A stretch of DNA of 9,153 nt from JBHJOF01 sp050330055 (GCA_050330055.1 JBHJOF010000126.1:1-9153); one strand, 5' to 3'; positions 1 through 6,170 are shown, counted from the first letter of the stretch. Notes: generated by a model not told the origin, from the letters alone. Numbers and translations: made by a program.

Positions 1-231
1 AGCAGTGGCCTTCGCCGACCATGACGGTGGGTGTGAACGAGCCTTAGCCGGATAGCCGTGACGTTGAGCCGGGCAGCCATCGTGCAGCGGCACCATGGAT
101 TGTCGGGCCTTCGCCGCGCCGAAGGGGCTACGGCCCCGCAGGCGGGTCGAGCCCGGCAGTGACAGGCTTGGAGATTTTCGAGCCAACGATCGTATGCACA
201 ACATTAGGGCCGGAGTCGCAGCGCACAACTA
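1..231. other. Left-edge stretch without a recognisable gene
   Basis: This stretch lies downstream of the Mth938-like gene (minus strand) and I could not assign a gene to it. One plus-strand frame is open from the window edge to a TAG at 45-47 and would end in TMTVGVNEP. This may be the tail of a truncated or off-window gene, but 14 codons are too few to name it. Two hairpins sit close together: CCTTCG (108-113) with CGAAGG (120-125), and GGGGC (124-128) with GCCCC (133-137) around the loop TACG. A GGG-TCGA-GCCC motif follows at 144-154. The hairpins could end transcription of the sec operon or be a dispersed intergenic repeat, but no T-tract follows them. In many alphaproteobacteria I would expect a phytoene/squalene synthase gene next here, and I see no sign of one. 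Confidence 0.4.
108..137. repeat. Tandem GC-rich hairpins downstream of the sec operon
   Basis: Two adjacent inverted repeats are seen directly: a 6-bp stem (CCTTCG/CGAAGG, 6-nt loop) and a 5-bp stem (GGGGC/GCCCC, 4-nt loop). The two stems share GG at 124-125, so they would compete for those bases. They lie about 95 bases beyond the stop of the Mth938-like gene, where an operon terminator or a REP-like dispersed repeat would be plausible. There is no run of T on either side, so a classical intrinsic terminator is not supported. Confidence 0.35.
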
Positions 232-609
232 TCAATCGACCGCGATCAGGGCGGCGGCGACGCGGCGCTCCTCGGCCATCAGCACGTTGAAGGTGCGGCA
301 GGCCGCGCCCGTGTCCATCGGCTCGACTACGATTCCGGCCTCGCGCAGGGCGGCGCGCAGCTCGTCCGGCACCAGGGTCATGTGCGGGCCGCAGCCCAGG
401 AGCAGCACCTCTACGTCGTTGGCCCGCTCGATTACGGGCGCCAGGCTCTGCAGGCTCAGGGCGGAGATCTCCCTCAGGCCCCAGCCCAAGGTCTCCTGCG
501 GAAAGACCAGGACCGAGCCCTGATGCAGACGGCCGGAGACCCGGAAGCGGCCGGCGCCGTAGCTTTCGATGATCTGCCTGCCGGCCGGTATGGCGGGCGT
601 AATGTCCAA
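232..609 (-). CDS. Mth938-like (DUF498) domain protein
   Basis: A 125-residue protein of the Mth938-like family (DUF498), which also includes the mitochondrial complex I assembly factor NDUFAF3. Its biochemical role in bacteria is not established. Family features visible are the opening MDITPAIPAG, the LLLGCGPHM segment (about 69-77) where the family usually has a LLGTG-type loop, and a C-terminal block with MDTGAACRTFNVL (about 98-110) and the helix AEERRVAAALI. The start codon is TTG at 609-607. No ATG or GTG in frame nearby fits better, the protein begins as the family does, and GGGGAGG lies 10 bases upstream. It follows secF after 80 bases on the same strand and is most likely the last gene of the yajC-secD-secF transcript, a common alphaproteobacterial arrangement. 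Length and sequence look intact. Confidence 0.88.
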   Translation of the reverse strand: MDITPAIPAGRQIIESYGAGRFRVSGRLHQGSVLVFPQETLGWGLREISALSLQSLAPVIERANDVEVLLLGCGPHMTLVPDELRAALREAGIVVEPMDTGAACRTFNVLMAEERRVAAALIAVD

Positions 610-689
610 GGAAGGCGCGCCTCCCCAAGTATGTCGTTCAGGGCGCGTTGCCTAAGCGGGGCAGACGAGGCCCCTTCAGGAGCCGCCAT

Positions 690-1658
690 TCAGGAGGCCT
701 TGGCCCCCGCTTTGCCCCGGGCTTTGCCAGAAGCCTTTCCCTCGCCGCCGTCCTCGGCGGTCAGGGCCGAGCGCCGGACGCCGAGATAGAGCAGCAGGGG
801 CACAGCGATGCCGATCGAGGAATAGGTGCCGATGACGACGCCCCAGATCAAACCGATGGTGAAGCCCTGGATGACCAAGCCGCCGAAGAGGAACAGCGCG
901 ATCAGCGCCATCAGCGTGGTCGTGGAGGTCAAAATGGTGCGCGACAGGGTGTCGTTGACGGCCCGGTTGAACAGCTCCGGCAGCGCCATCTTCTTGTACT
1001 TGCGCATGGTCTCGCGCACCCGGTCGAACACCACCACGGTGTCGTTGATCGAGTAGCCGGCGATCATCAGCACCGCCGCCAAGGTCGCCAGGTTGAACTC
1101 GATCTGGGTCAGGGCATAGAAGCCGATCGTTGCCAGAACATCGTGGATCAGGGCGATGAGGGCGGCGACGCTGAACTGCCACTCGAAGCGGAACCATATG
1201 TAGACCGCGATGCCGAGCAGCGACAGCACGGTCGCCAGGATGCCGGCCTCCTTCAGCTCATCGCCCACCTTGGGGCCGACGAACTCGGTGCGGCGGTACT
1301 CGGCGACCTGGTCGCCCAACTCCTGCTTGATCAGGTTGATCGCCTCGATCTGCGCCGCCTCGTCGCCTTCCTGGCGCTGCACGTTGATCAGCACGTCGTC
1401 CGGGGCGCCGAATTCCTGGAGGGTAACCCCGCCCAGGCCGAGCGCGCCCAGCCGCGTCCGCAGGTCGCTCAGGTCGGCCGGCCCGGTCGTCTTGATCTCG
1501 AGCAGGATGCCGCCGCGAAAATCGACGCCGAAGTTGAGTCCTCGCGTGGCGAAGAGAATGATCGCCGCCACGATCAGGAATACCGAGAAGGCCATGAAGA
1601 GCTTGCGGTGCCTGACGAAGCCGATGTTCGTTTCGGTCGGCAGCCAGCGGATCAGCAT
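690..1658 (-). CDS. secF: Protein translocase subunit SecF
   Basis: A 322-residue inner-membrane protein that pairs with SecD as an RND-like, proton-motive-force-dependent accessory of the SecYEG translocon, helping proteins leave on the periplasmic side. TM1 lies at about 21-38, followed by the D1 motif GVDFRGG (44-50), a periplasmic domain, a GPKVG motif (128-132), and five more membrane segments between about 138 and 293. The family hallmark GYSINDTVVVFDRVRE (201-216) contains the conserved Asp/Arg cluster. The ATG start lies 16 bases after the secD stop and is preceded by GGGGGATGG. After the last membrane segment there is a hydrophilic tail (about 296-322) with repeated GKA-like, Lys/Gly/Ala-rich units, presumably cytoplasmic and longer than the minimal family core. 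No defects were seen. Confidence 0.96.
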   Translation of the reverse strand: MLIRWLPTETNIGFVRHRKLFMAFSVFLIVAAIILFATRGLNFGVDFRGGILLEIKTTGPADLSDLRTRLGALGLGGVTLQEFGAPDDVLINVQRQEGDEAAQIEAINLIKQELGDQVAEYRRTEFVGPKVGDELKEAGILATVLSLLGIAVYIWFRFEWQFSVAALIALIHDVLATIGFYALTQIEFNLATLAAVLMIAGYSINDTVVVFDRVRETMRKYKKMALPELFNRAVNDTLSRTILTSTTTLMALIALFLFGGLVIQGFTIGLIWGVVIGTYSSIGIAVPLLLYLGVRRSALTAEDGGEGKASGKARGKAGAKAS

Positions 1659-1674
1659 CGCGCCATCCCCCGTC

Positions 1675-2769
1675 CTAGATCGGCAACGCCTGCGGGCGTT
1701 TCTGGCGCAGCCAGGTCACCACCAGGAGCCGTGTGAGCATGATGGCCGTGAACATGGAGGTGACAAGGCCGATGGTCAGCGTAACCGCAAAGCCCTTGAC
1801 CGGTCCGGTGCCGAACTGAAACAGCAGCACCGCGGCGATCAAGGTCGTCAGGTTGGAGTCGATGATCGTCGTCAGCGCGCGCCGGTAGCCGGCATCGATC
1901 GCAGAGACCGGCCCGCGGCCGTTGCGCACCTCCTCGCGGATGCGCTCGAAGATCAGCACGTTGGCGTCCACCGCCATGCCGATGGTCAGCACGATGCCGG
2001 CGATGCCCGGCAGGGTCAGCGTCGCCTGCAGCGCCGAGAGCGCGGCCACGAGCAGCACCAAGTTGACCAGCAGGGCGACGTTGGCCAGCAGCCCGAAAAG
2101 GCCGTAGGTCGCCGCCATGAAGACCACCACGAAGACCAGCCCCAGGATGCTGGCGATCCTGCCGGCCTCGATCGAATCGGCGCCCAGCCCCGGCCCAACG
2201 GTGCGCTCCTCCATGATGGTGAGCGGCGCCGGCAGCGCACCGGCGCGCAGCAGCAGTGCCAGGTCCTGCACCTGCTGCACCGTGAAGCTGCCCGAGATGA
2301 CGCCGGAGCCGCCGAGGATCGGCTCGCGGATCACCGGCGCGCTGATCACCTGGTCGTCCAGCACGATGGCGAAGCGCCGCCCGACGTTGTCGCGGGTCGC
2401 GTCGCCGAAGCGCTTGGCGCCGACCGTGTCGAAGCGGAAGCTGACAACCGGCTGGTTGTCCTGGAAGGTGGCCTGGGCGTCGACCAGGGTATCGCCGCTG
2501 ACCATGACCCGTTTTCGAATGACCAGCTCGCTCTCGCCCCGTGAAGCCTCGCCTGGTGCCAGGGGCAGCAGCTCGGCTCCGGCCGGAATCGGGCCGCCGG
2601 GCAGCACGTCCTCCTCGACGAAGCGGAAGGTCAGCTTCGCCGTCTTGCCGAGCAGCTCCTTTATGCGCTCGGGGTCACGCACGCCGGGGAGCTGCACCAG
2701 GATGCGGGTGTCGCCCTGACGCTGGATCGAGGGTTCGCGAGTGCCGGTCTCGTCGATCCGGCGGCGCAC
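1675..2769 (-). CDS. secD: SecD C-terminal part (rest of P1 and TM2-6)
   Basis: The downstream piece of secD. If translated alone it could start at GTG 2769-2767, nine bases after the TAG, giving 364 residues. That GTG is simply the conserved Val of IVRRRIDE, and no good Shine-Dalgarno precedes it. The piece holds the remaining P1 domain (IQRQGDTRILVQLPG at about 15-29), the GPGLGADSI motif before TM2 (192-200), the hallmark GMAVDANVLIFERIREE (264-280) with its conserved Asp, and the final MLTRLL helix near 344-349. All expected RND-type membrane segments are present. A product starting here would lack TM1, so its P1 remnant could not easily reach the periplasm. Reinitiation is therefore a poor route to working SecD. 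Confidence 0.75.
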   Translation of the reverse strand: MRRRIDETGTREPSIQRQGDTRILVQLPGVRDPERIKELLGKTAKLTFRFVEEDVLPGGPIPAGAELLPLAPGEASRGESELVIRKRVMVSGDTLVDAQATFQDNQPVVSFRFDTVGAKRFGDATRDNVGRRFAIVLDDQVISAPVIREPILGGSGVISGSFTVQQVQDLALLLRAGALPAPLTIMEERTVGPGLGADSIEAGRIASILGLVFVVVFMAATYGLFGLLANVALLVNLVLLVAALSALQATLTLPGIAGIVLTIGMAVDANVLIFERIREEVRNGRGPVSAIDAGYRRALTTIIDSNLTTLIAAVLLFQFGTGPVKGFAVTLTIGLVTSMFTAIMLTRLLVVTWLRQKRPQALPI

Positions 2770-2778
2770 GATCTCGAC

Positions 2779-2781
2779 CTA
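2779..2781 (-). other. In-frame TAG codon inside secD
   Basis: The plus strand reads cta at 2779-2781, giving TAG on the coding strand between DILAR and VEIVRRR. Changing plus-strand base 2780 from t to g would give TCG (Ser), and changing 2781 from a to g would give CAG (Gln). Ser is usual before the IEIVRRRIDE motif in SecD proteins (family knowledge). Confidence 0.9.
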
Positions 2782-3237
2782 GCGCGCCAGAATGTCGTTG
2801 AGCCGCTCGCGCCGCGTCTGATCGCTCATGGCGAGCCGTACCGAACCGTCGCCCTGGGTCGTCACCTCCATACCCTCGGCGATTGCGATCACCTTTTGGC
2901 GTGCTTCCTCGCGGGTCGCCGGATCGCGCAGGGTGAAGATCACCTCCTCGCCCCGGATACCCAGGTTGGTGTAGCCGATCCTGGCGCGCCGCAGCTCGAT
3001 GCGGATGCCGTCGACCAGACTCTCGAGCTGCTCCTTGATGACCGCGTCGATGTCCGCCTCGAGCAGCAGGTAGGAGCCGCCCTGCAGGTCGAGGCCGAGG
3101 TTGATCTGGTCCTGCGGAAGCCAGCCGGGCAGGCTCTCGGCGGTCTCGCGCTGCACTAGGTTGGGCGCGGCAAACAGCAGCCCGGCCAGCAGCACGGCCA
3201 GAACCACGCCGATCTGCCATTTCGGGATATGAACCAT
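2779..3237 (-). CDS. secD: SecD N-terminal part (TM1 and first part of P1)
   Basis: The upstream piece of the interrupted secD, 152 residues. It has TM1 at about 8-25 and the D1 motif NLGLDLQGGSYLLLE (about 46-60), which SecD uses right after TM1. The start of the large P1 periplasmic domain follows and ends at DILAR before the TAG. The ATG at 3237 is the only sensible start, with a weak AGGATT about 10 bases upstream. It lies 59 bases after yajC. On its own it would be a membrane-anchored fragment without the translocon-contacting segments TM2-6. Confidence 0.75.
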   Translation of the reverse strand: MVHIPKWQIGVVLAVLLAGLLFAAPNLVQRETAESLPGWLPQDQINLGLDLQGGSYLLLEADIDAVIKEQLESLVDGIRIELRRARIGYTNLGIRGEEVIFTLRDPATREEARQKVIAIAEGMEVTTQGDGSVRLAMSDQTRRERLNDILAR

Positions 3238-3262
3238 CGCGCGCCGAATCCTATCTTACCAG

Positions 3263-3282
3263 CGCGCCGTCATGACGGCGCG
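3263..3282. repeat. 20-bp perfect palindrome between yajC and secD
   Basis: The half-site CGCGCCGTCA is followed at once by its exact reverse complement, giving a palindrome with no mismatch. In RNA it would fold as an 8-bp stem CGCGCCGT/ACGGCGCG capped by CATG. It sits in the 59-base yajC-secD gap, about 25 bases before the secD ATG. No T-tract follows, so it is not a simple terminator. It could tune mRNA processing, stability or secD translation, or be a protein-binding site. Confidence 0.6.
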
Positions 3283-3296
3283 GGGAGACGACCGCA

Positions 3297-3728
3297 TCAA
3301 TTGCGCTTGGGCCCGCCGCCGAGGCCGAGCAGCTTGGACAGATTGAAGCCGCCCCTGGCCGCACCGTCGTCGTTCGCCGGCTTTCCCGCGGGCTGGCCAT
3401 CCTTCTTGCCCTGAGCCGGCTCGGTCTTCGACAAGACGTCCTGGATGGTGTGGCGCATGACCCGGACGCGCATGTTCTCGGCCAGCTCGACCTGGACCTC
3501 GGTGTCGCTTACCACTTTGGACACGGTGCCGATCAAGCCACCGCCGGTCACCACCTTGTCGCCGCGGCGCAGCGCTTCGACCATGGCACGATGCTGCTTC
3601 ACCTTCTTCTGCTGCGGTCGAATCAGCAGGAAGTAGAAGACCACGAAGATGAGGATGATCGGCAGCAGCGTGATCAGCCCGGATTCGCCACCGCCGCCGC
3701 CCTGCGCATAGGCCGGAGAAATCAGCAT
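3297..3728 (-). CDS. yajC: Preprotein translocase subunit YajC
   Basis: A 143-residue single-pass inner-membrane protein that associates with SecDF as part of the holotranslocon. Family features are the short N-terminus MLISPAYAQ with a Gly-rich stretch, one membrane segment at about 18-36, then the basic RPQQKK motif (37-42) at the membrane exit. The compact domain follows, containing GDKVVTGGGLIGTV (56-69). The C-terminal third (about 104-143) is rich in Gly, Lys, Pro and Ala, looks disordered, and makes the protein longer than the roughly 110 residues of E. coli YajC. The ATG at 3728 has AAGGAA 7 bases upstream and a sigma70-like promoter above that. It is the first gene of the sec operon and stops 59 bases before secD. 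Confidence 0.95.
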   Translation of the reverse strand: MLISPAYAQGGGGGESGLITLLPIILIFVVFYFLLIRPQQKKVKQHRAMVEALRRGDKVVTGGGLIGTVSKVVSDTEVQVELAENMRVRVMRHTIQDVLSKTEPAQGKKDGQPAGKPANDDGAARGGFNLSKLLGLGGGPKRN

Positions 3729-3735
3729 CGAGAGA

Positions 3736-3741
3736 TTCCTT
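3736..3741 (-). promoter_or_regulatory. Ribosome binding site of yajC
   Basis: AAGGAA on the minus strand, 7 bases before the yajC ATG. It is the clearest Shine-Dalgarno sequence in the operon and fixes the start. Confidence 0.65.
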
Positions 3742-3768
3742 GCGTTCTCGTCCCTGTCAGACCGGCGG

Positions 3769-3796
3769 ACTATAGCCAGCGGCCCGGCAATTGCAA
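3769..3796 (-). promoter_or_regulatory. Candidate sigma70 promoter of the yajC-secD-secF operon
   Basis: On the minus strand TTGCAA (3796-3791, -35) and TATAGT (3774-3769, -10) are separated by 16 bases. TATAGT matches the -10 consensus at five of six positions and TTGCAA matches the -35 at four of six. Transcription would begin near 3762, giving a leader of about 33 bases before yajC. The call rests on motif and position only. Confidence 0.6.
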
Positions 3797-3810
3797 CGCC
3801 AGCGGGCCCC

Positions 3811-3860
3811 GGCTCTCAGGGAGCCCCCCGGGGGAAAAGGGGGGCGCCCTCGGGGCCCTT
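3811..3860. other. G-run and C-run block between two divergent promoters
   Basis: Between the candidate promoters of yajC and the DUF815 gene lies a dense block of homopolymer runs. A small hairpin GGCTC (3811-3815) with GAGCC (3821-3825) comes first. It overlaps the next run, six C (3824-3829), followed by five G, four A and six G (3839-3844). Next come the palindrome GGGCGCCC (3842-3849) and four more G (3852-3855). Several mutually exclusive folds are possible, including a G-quadruplex on the plus strand built from the four G runs starting at 3819. Function unknown. Confidence 0.35.
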
Positions 3861-3879
3861 TGCGGCCCGGCCCCGCCGA

Positions 3880-3908
3880 TTGACGGGACTCCCGCCCCTG
3901 GCTAGGCT
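3880..3908 (+). promoter_or_regulatory. Candidate sigma70 promoter of the DUF815 ATPase gene
   Basis: TTGACG (3880-3885) and TAGGCT (3903-3908) are separated by 17 bases. The -35 matches consensus at five of six positions and the -10 at only three. The leader would be roughly 78 bases long. Position between two divergent genes supports it, but the -10 is weak. Confidence 0.45.
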
Positions 3909-3992
3909 CTGCGCCCGCTTGCCGGCCCCAAGGTCACGAGCGATGGCAACAGGCGCCGGCAAGACCCTACCCTGTCAAACCTTTGTCGTGGG

Positions 3993-4880
3993 ATGACCGA
4001 ATTCAAGCCAAGCGATAGCGGCGACCTGCTGCCGGCGCTGCAGCGCATCGCTGACGCGCTGGAGCGGCTGACCCCCAAGCGGCCGGCCGGGCCGGGGCTG
4101 GACAGCGCCGAGGCCTTCGTCTGGTCGGCCGAGGCCGGCCGGCTGGAGCCGGTGCCGCACGTCAACCGGGTCGACCTCGACCTGCTGAAGGGCATCGCCC
4201 ATCAGCGCGACATCCTGTTCGACAACACCCAGCGCTTCGCCCGCGGCCTGCCGGCCAACAATGCGCTCCTGTGGGGCGCGCGCGGCATGGGCAAGTCCTC
4301 GCTGGTCAAGGCGGTGCACGCTCAGGTCAATCGGGAATCCGCGCGCGAGGGCTACCCGAGTCTGGCCCTGATCGAGATTCACCGCGAGGACATCCCCTCC
4401 CTGCCCCGCCTGCTCGCCCGCGTGCGCGAGGAGACTCGGCGCTGCATCCTGTTCTGCGACGACCTCTCGTTCGACAACGCGGATACCAGCTACAAGTCGC
4501 TGAAGGCGGTGCTCGAGGGCGGCATCGAGGGCCGGCCGGCCAACGTGATCTTCTACGCCACCTCGAACCGGCGCCACCTGATGCCGCGCGACATGATCGA
4601 GAACGAGCGCTCGACCGCGATCCACACCGCCGAGGCGGTCGAGGAGAAGGTCAGCCTGTCCGACCGCTTCGGGCTCTGGCTCGGCTTCCACAACTGCGAC
4701 CAGGACACCTACTTCGCCATGGTCGAGGGCTATGCCGAGCGCTATGGCCTGAGCGTCCCCAACGAGCGGCTGCGCGCCGACGCCAAGGAATGGTCGATCA
4801 CCCGCGGCGGCCGGAGCGGCCGCGTCGCCTGGCAGTTCGTGCAGGATCTGGCGGGAAGACTGGGGAGAAAGATCGACTAG
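3993..4880 (+). CDS. DUF815-family AAA+ ATPase
   Basis: A 295-residue soluble ATP-binding protein of the DUF815 family (AAA+ fold), whose cellular role is not established. The Walker A motif is GARGMGKS (95-102) with Lys101. Walker B is CILFCDDLSF (151-160) with Asp156-Asp157, and the sensor-1 stretch is ATSNRRHL (189-196). SDRFGLWLGF (223-232) provides the conserved Arg after the central strand, and RSGRVAWQF (274-282) provides a sensor-2-like Arg. A less conserved helical region of about 70 residues precedes the ATPase core, and there are no membrane segments. The ATG at 3993 has only a weak GTGGG just before it. The gene is divergent from yajC with 264 bases between them, an arrangement I recall from other alphaproteobacteria. 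A link to secretion is possible but is inference. All nucleotide-binding motifs look intact. Confidence 0.9.
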   Translation: MTEFKPSDSGDLLPALQRIADALERLTPKRPAGPGLDSAEAFVWSAEAGRLEPVPHVNRVDLDLLKGIAHQRDILFDNTQRFARGLPANNALLWGARGMGKSSLVKAVHAQVNRESAREGYPSLALIEIHREDIPSLPRLLARVREETRRCILFCDDLSFDNADTSYKSLKAVLEGGIEGRPANVIFYATSNRRHLMPRDMIENERSTAIHTAEAVEEKVSLSDRFGLWLGFHNCDQDTYFAMVEGYAERYGLSVPNERLRADAKEWSITRGGRSGRVAWQFVQDLAGRLGRKID

Positions 4881-4908
4881 CGCCGACTGCGACGCCTTTT
4901 CCCTCTTT

Positions 4909-5053
4909 TCACCCTCACCCTCCCAACGCTTCGCGTTGGGCCCCTCCCTCTCCCCTCGAGGGAGAGGGCATGAAGGCGCCCGTTTGTTCCCCCTCGCCCT
5001 TGAGGGGAGAGGGAAAGGCCCGCGCGCGTCAGCGCGTGGGAGGGTGAGGGTGA
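4909..5053. repeat. Nested inverted-repeat element between convergent genes
   Basis: A 145-base block bounded by a perfect 17-bp inverted repeat: TCACCCTCACCCTCCCA at 4909-4925 and its reverse complement at 5037-5053. Three further hairpins lie inside. CCCAACGC (4922-4929) pairs with GCGTTGGG (4933-4940). CCCTCTCCC (4946-4954) pairs with GGGAGAGGG (4960-4968). CCCCTC (4990-4995) pairs with GAGGGG (5002-5007). It fills nearly all the gap between the DUF815 gene and the EamA gene, which converge on it. Composition and architecture resemble dispersed, non-coding REP/MITE-like elements common between genes in GC-rich proteobacteria. It could serve as a two-way transcription barrier. There is no transposase and no obvious target-site duplication. 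Confidence 0.7.
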
Positions 5054-5087
5054 CAACGAGAGAAACGCTAAGCGCGCAGCACCTCTG

Positions 5088-6170
5088 CTAACCCGGCCGG
5101 CTCCGCGCCAAACGGCGCCAGCCGGCGCGGCGCCAGAGGGTGGGGGCGCCGGTCTCGCGCTCGCGGTAGAGCACGTAGAGCCCGGCGCCGATCACGATGA
5201 CCGTGCCGAGCCAGGTGAGCGGCCCCGGCAGCTCGTGCCAGACCAGCCAGCCGTAGAGCACGCCCCAGACCAGCGCCGTGTACTCGAAGGGCGCCACCAC
5301 GTTGGCCTGGGCCAGCCGGTAGGCCTGGGTCAAGAGGGTAAGCCCGACCGCCGCGACCACGCCGCAAAGCATCAGCAGCAGCAGGTCCGGCAGGCTCGGC
5401 ATGACCCAGCCGCGCAGCAGGAAGGCCAGGCTCCGGTGCCCCTCGTCGGCAAAGTCGCCGGCGCCGAACAGAGCCGCCAGGGCCAGGCCGCCGACCAGGA
5501 ACAAGCCATTGCCGTAGAAGGCCATGACGCTGGAGCGCTCGGTCGCGCCCAGGCGGCGGGCGAGGATCTGCGCTCCTCCGTAGGCGAGGCCGGCGTAGAC
5601 CGGCAGCAGCGAGGCCCAGTCGAAGATCTCGGCCCCCGGCCGCACCATTACCAGCACCCCGGCGAAGCCGATCGCGACCGCGGCCCAGCGCCGCGGCCCG
5701 ACGCGCTCGCCCAGCACCAGCACCGACAGCACGGTGATGAACAGCGGCGCGGTGAAGTAGAGCGCCACGCAGGTGGCGATCGGCAGGCTGGCCAGTCCCA
5801 GGTAGTAGCTGGCGTAGGCGGTGAACATGATGGTCGCGCGCGCGATCAGCGCCGGCCAGCGGCGCGAGCTCAGGTGGCGCAGCCCGCCATCGAAGTGGAC
5901 CAGCAGCAGGAGCAGCGGCAGCGCGGTCAGGCTGCGGATGGTGAGCGCCTGGTGCAGCGGATAGGCGTCGCTTACCAGCTTGATCACCAGGTCCTGGAGC
6001 GAGAAGACGGCGATGCCGGCGATCAGGCAGGCGATACCCTTGAGGGCTTGATGGGGGAGGGCGTGGTGGCGAAGCAGCGGAGCGGTCTGCGGGATGGCCC
6101 CGGGGATAGCCGGAGAGGCCGGCGGCGCGTCCGCGGCAACAGGAGCTGCAGGCTGCGCGGCTTCCGCCAT
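5088..6170 (-). CDS. EamA-family transporter (DMT superfamily)
   Basis: A 360-residue inner-membrane protein of the drug/metabolite transporter superfamily with two EamA repeats. The first spans about 43-177 and carries the family-like segment YFTAPLFITVLSVLVLGERVG (138-158 region). The second spans about 190-336 and carries the matching APFEYTALVWGVLYGWLV (293-310) and an HELPGPLTWLGT segment. Around ten hydrophobic helices are visible, as expected for this fold. The substrate cannot be told from sequence. The family includes exporters and importers of amino acids, metabolites and nucleotide derivatives. The first 40 or so residues are Ala/Pro-rich and not membrane-like, so the true start may lie downstream of the ATG at 6170, which lacks a strong Shine-Dalgarno. 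The C-terminal tail is Arg-rich. It converges with the DUF815 gene and lies 199 bases after the DUF2336 gene on the same strand. Confidence 0.9.
   Translation of the reverse strand: MAEAAQPAAPVAADAPPASPAIPGAIPQTAPLLRHHALPHQALKGIACLIAGIAVFSLQDLVIKLVSDAYPLHQALTIRSLTALPLLLLLVHFDGGLRHLSSRRWPALIARATIMFTAYASYYLGLASLPIATCVALYFTAPLFITVLSVLVLGERVGPRRWAAVAIGFAGVLVMVRPGAEIFDWASLLPVYAGLAYGGAQILARRLGATERSSVMAFYGNGLFLVGGLALAALFGAGDFADEGHRSLAFLLRGWVMPSLPDLLLLMLCGVVAAVGLTLLTQAYRLAQANVVAPFEYTALVWGVLYGWLVWHELPGPLTWLGTVIVIGAGLYVLYRERETGAPTLWRRAGWRRLARSRPG

Larger units (their letters stand above)
1675..3237 (-). pseudogene. secD: secD, interrupted by one in-frame amber codon
   Basis: This is the whole secD locus. 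Read from ATG at 3237 to TAG at 1677-1675 it encodes a full-length SecD of about 519 residues, but codon 153 (2781-2779) is TAG. The halves on either side are in the same frame (3237 and 2769 differ by 468 bases) and both match the family without a gap, so one base substitution explains the break. The stop falls at the Ser/Gln-rich position just before the invariant IVRRRIDE motif. TCG or CAG there would restore a normal protein. The N-terminal product alone would have only TM1 and part of the P1 periplasmic domain and should not work. No other decay is visible, and flanking secF and yajC are intact. A base-calling error, a fresh nonsense mutation or translational readthrough are all possible. 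I favour an error or a fresh mutation. Confidence 0.85.

Noticed and set aside
474..689. 71-codon minus-strand frame starting right at the secF stop
   Set aside because: It overlaps the Mth938-like gene in another frame and lacks motifs. The Mth938 frame has a clear family match.
648..2544. Long plus-strand open frames antisense to secF and secD (up to 444 codons)
   Set aside because: Their translations are rich in Arg, Gln, His and Asp without family-like motifs. The opposite strand encodes unmistakable SecF and SecD, so these are GC-rich antisense shadows.
2767..2781. secD as a naturally split two-gene version
   Set aside because: The break falls inside a conserved P1-domain motif rather than at a domain border. 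The second part would lack TM1 and a ribosome binding site, and no spacer or start codon other than a conserved Val codon is present.
1675..3237. Genome-wide reassignment of TAG to an amino acid as the explanation for the secD stop
   Set aside because: TAG ends four other frames in this window at the expected C-termini (secD itself, DUF815, EamA, DUF2336), so TAG appears to work as a normal stop.
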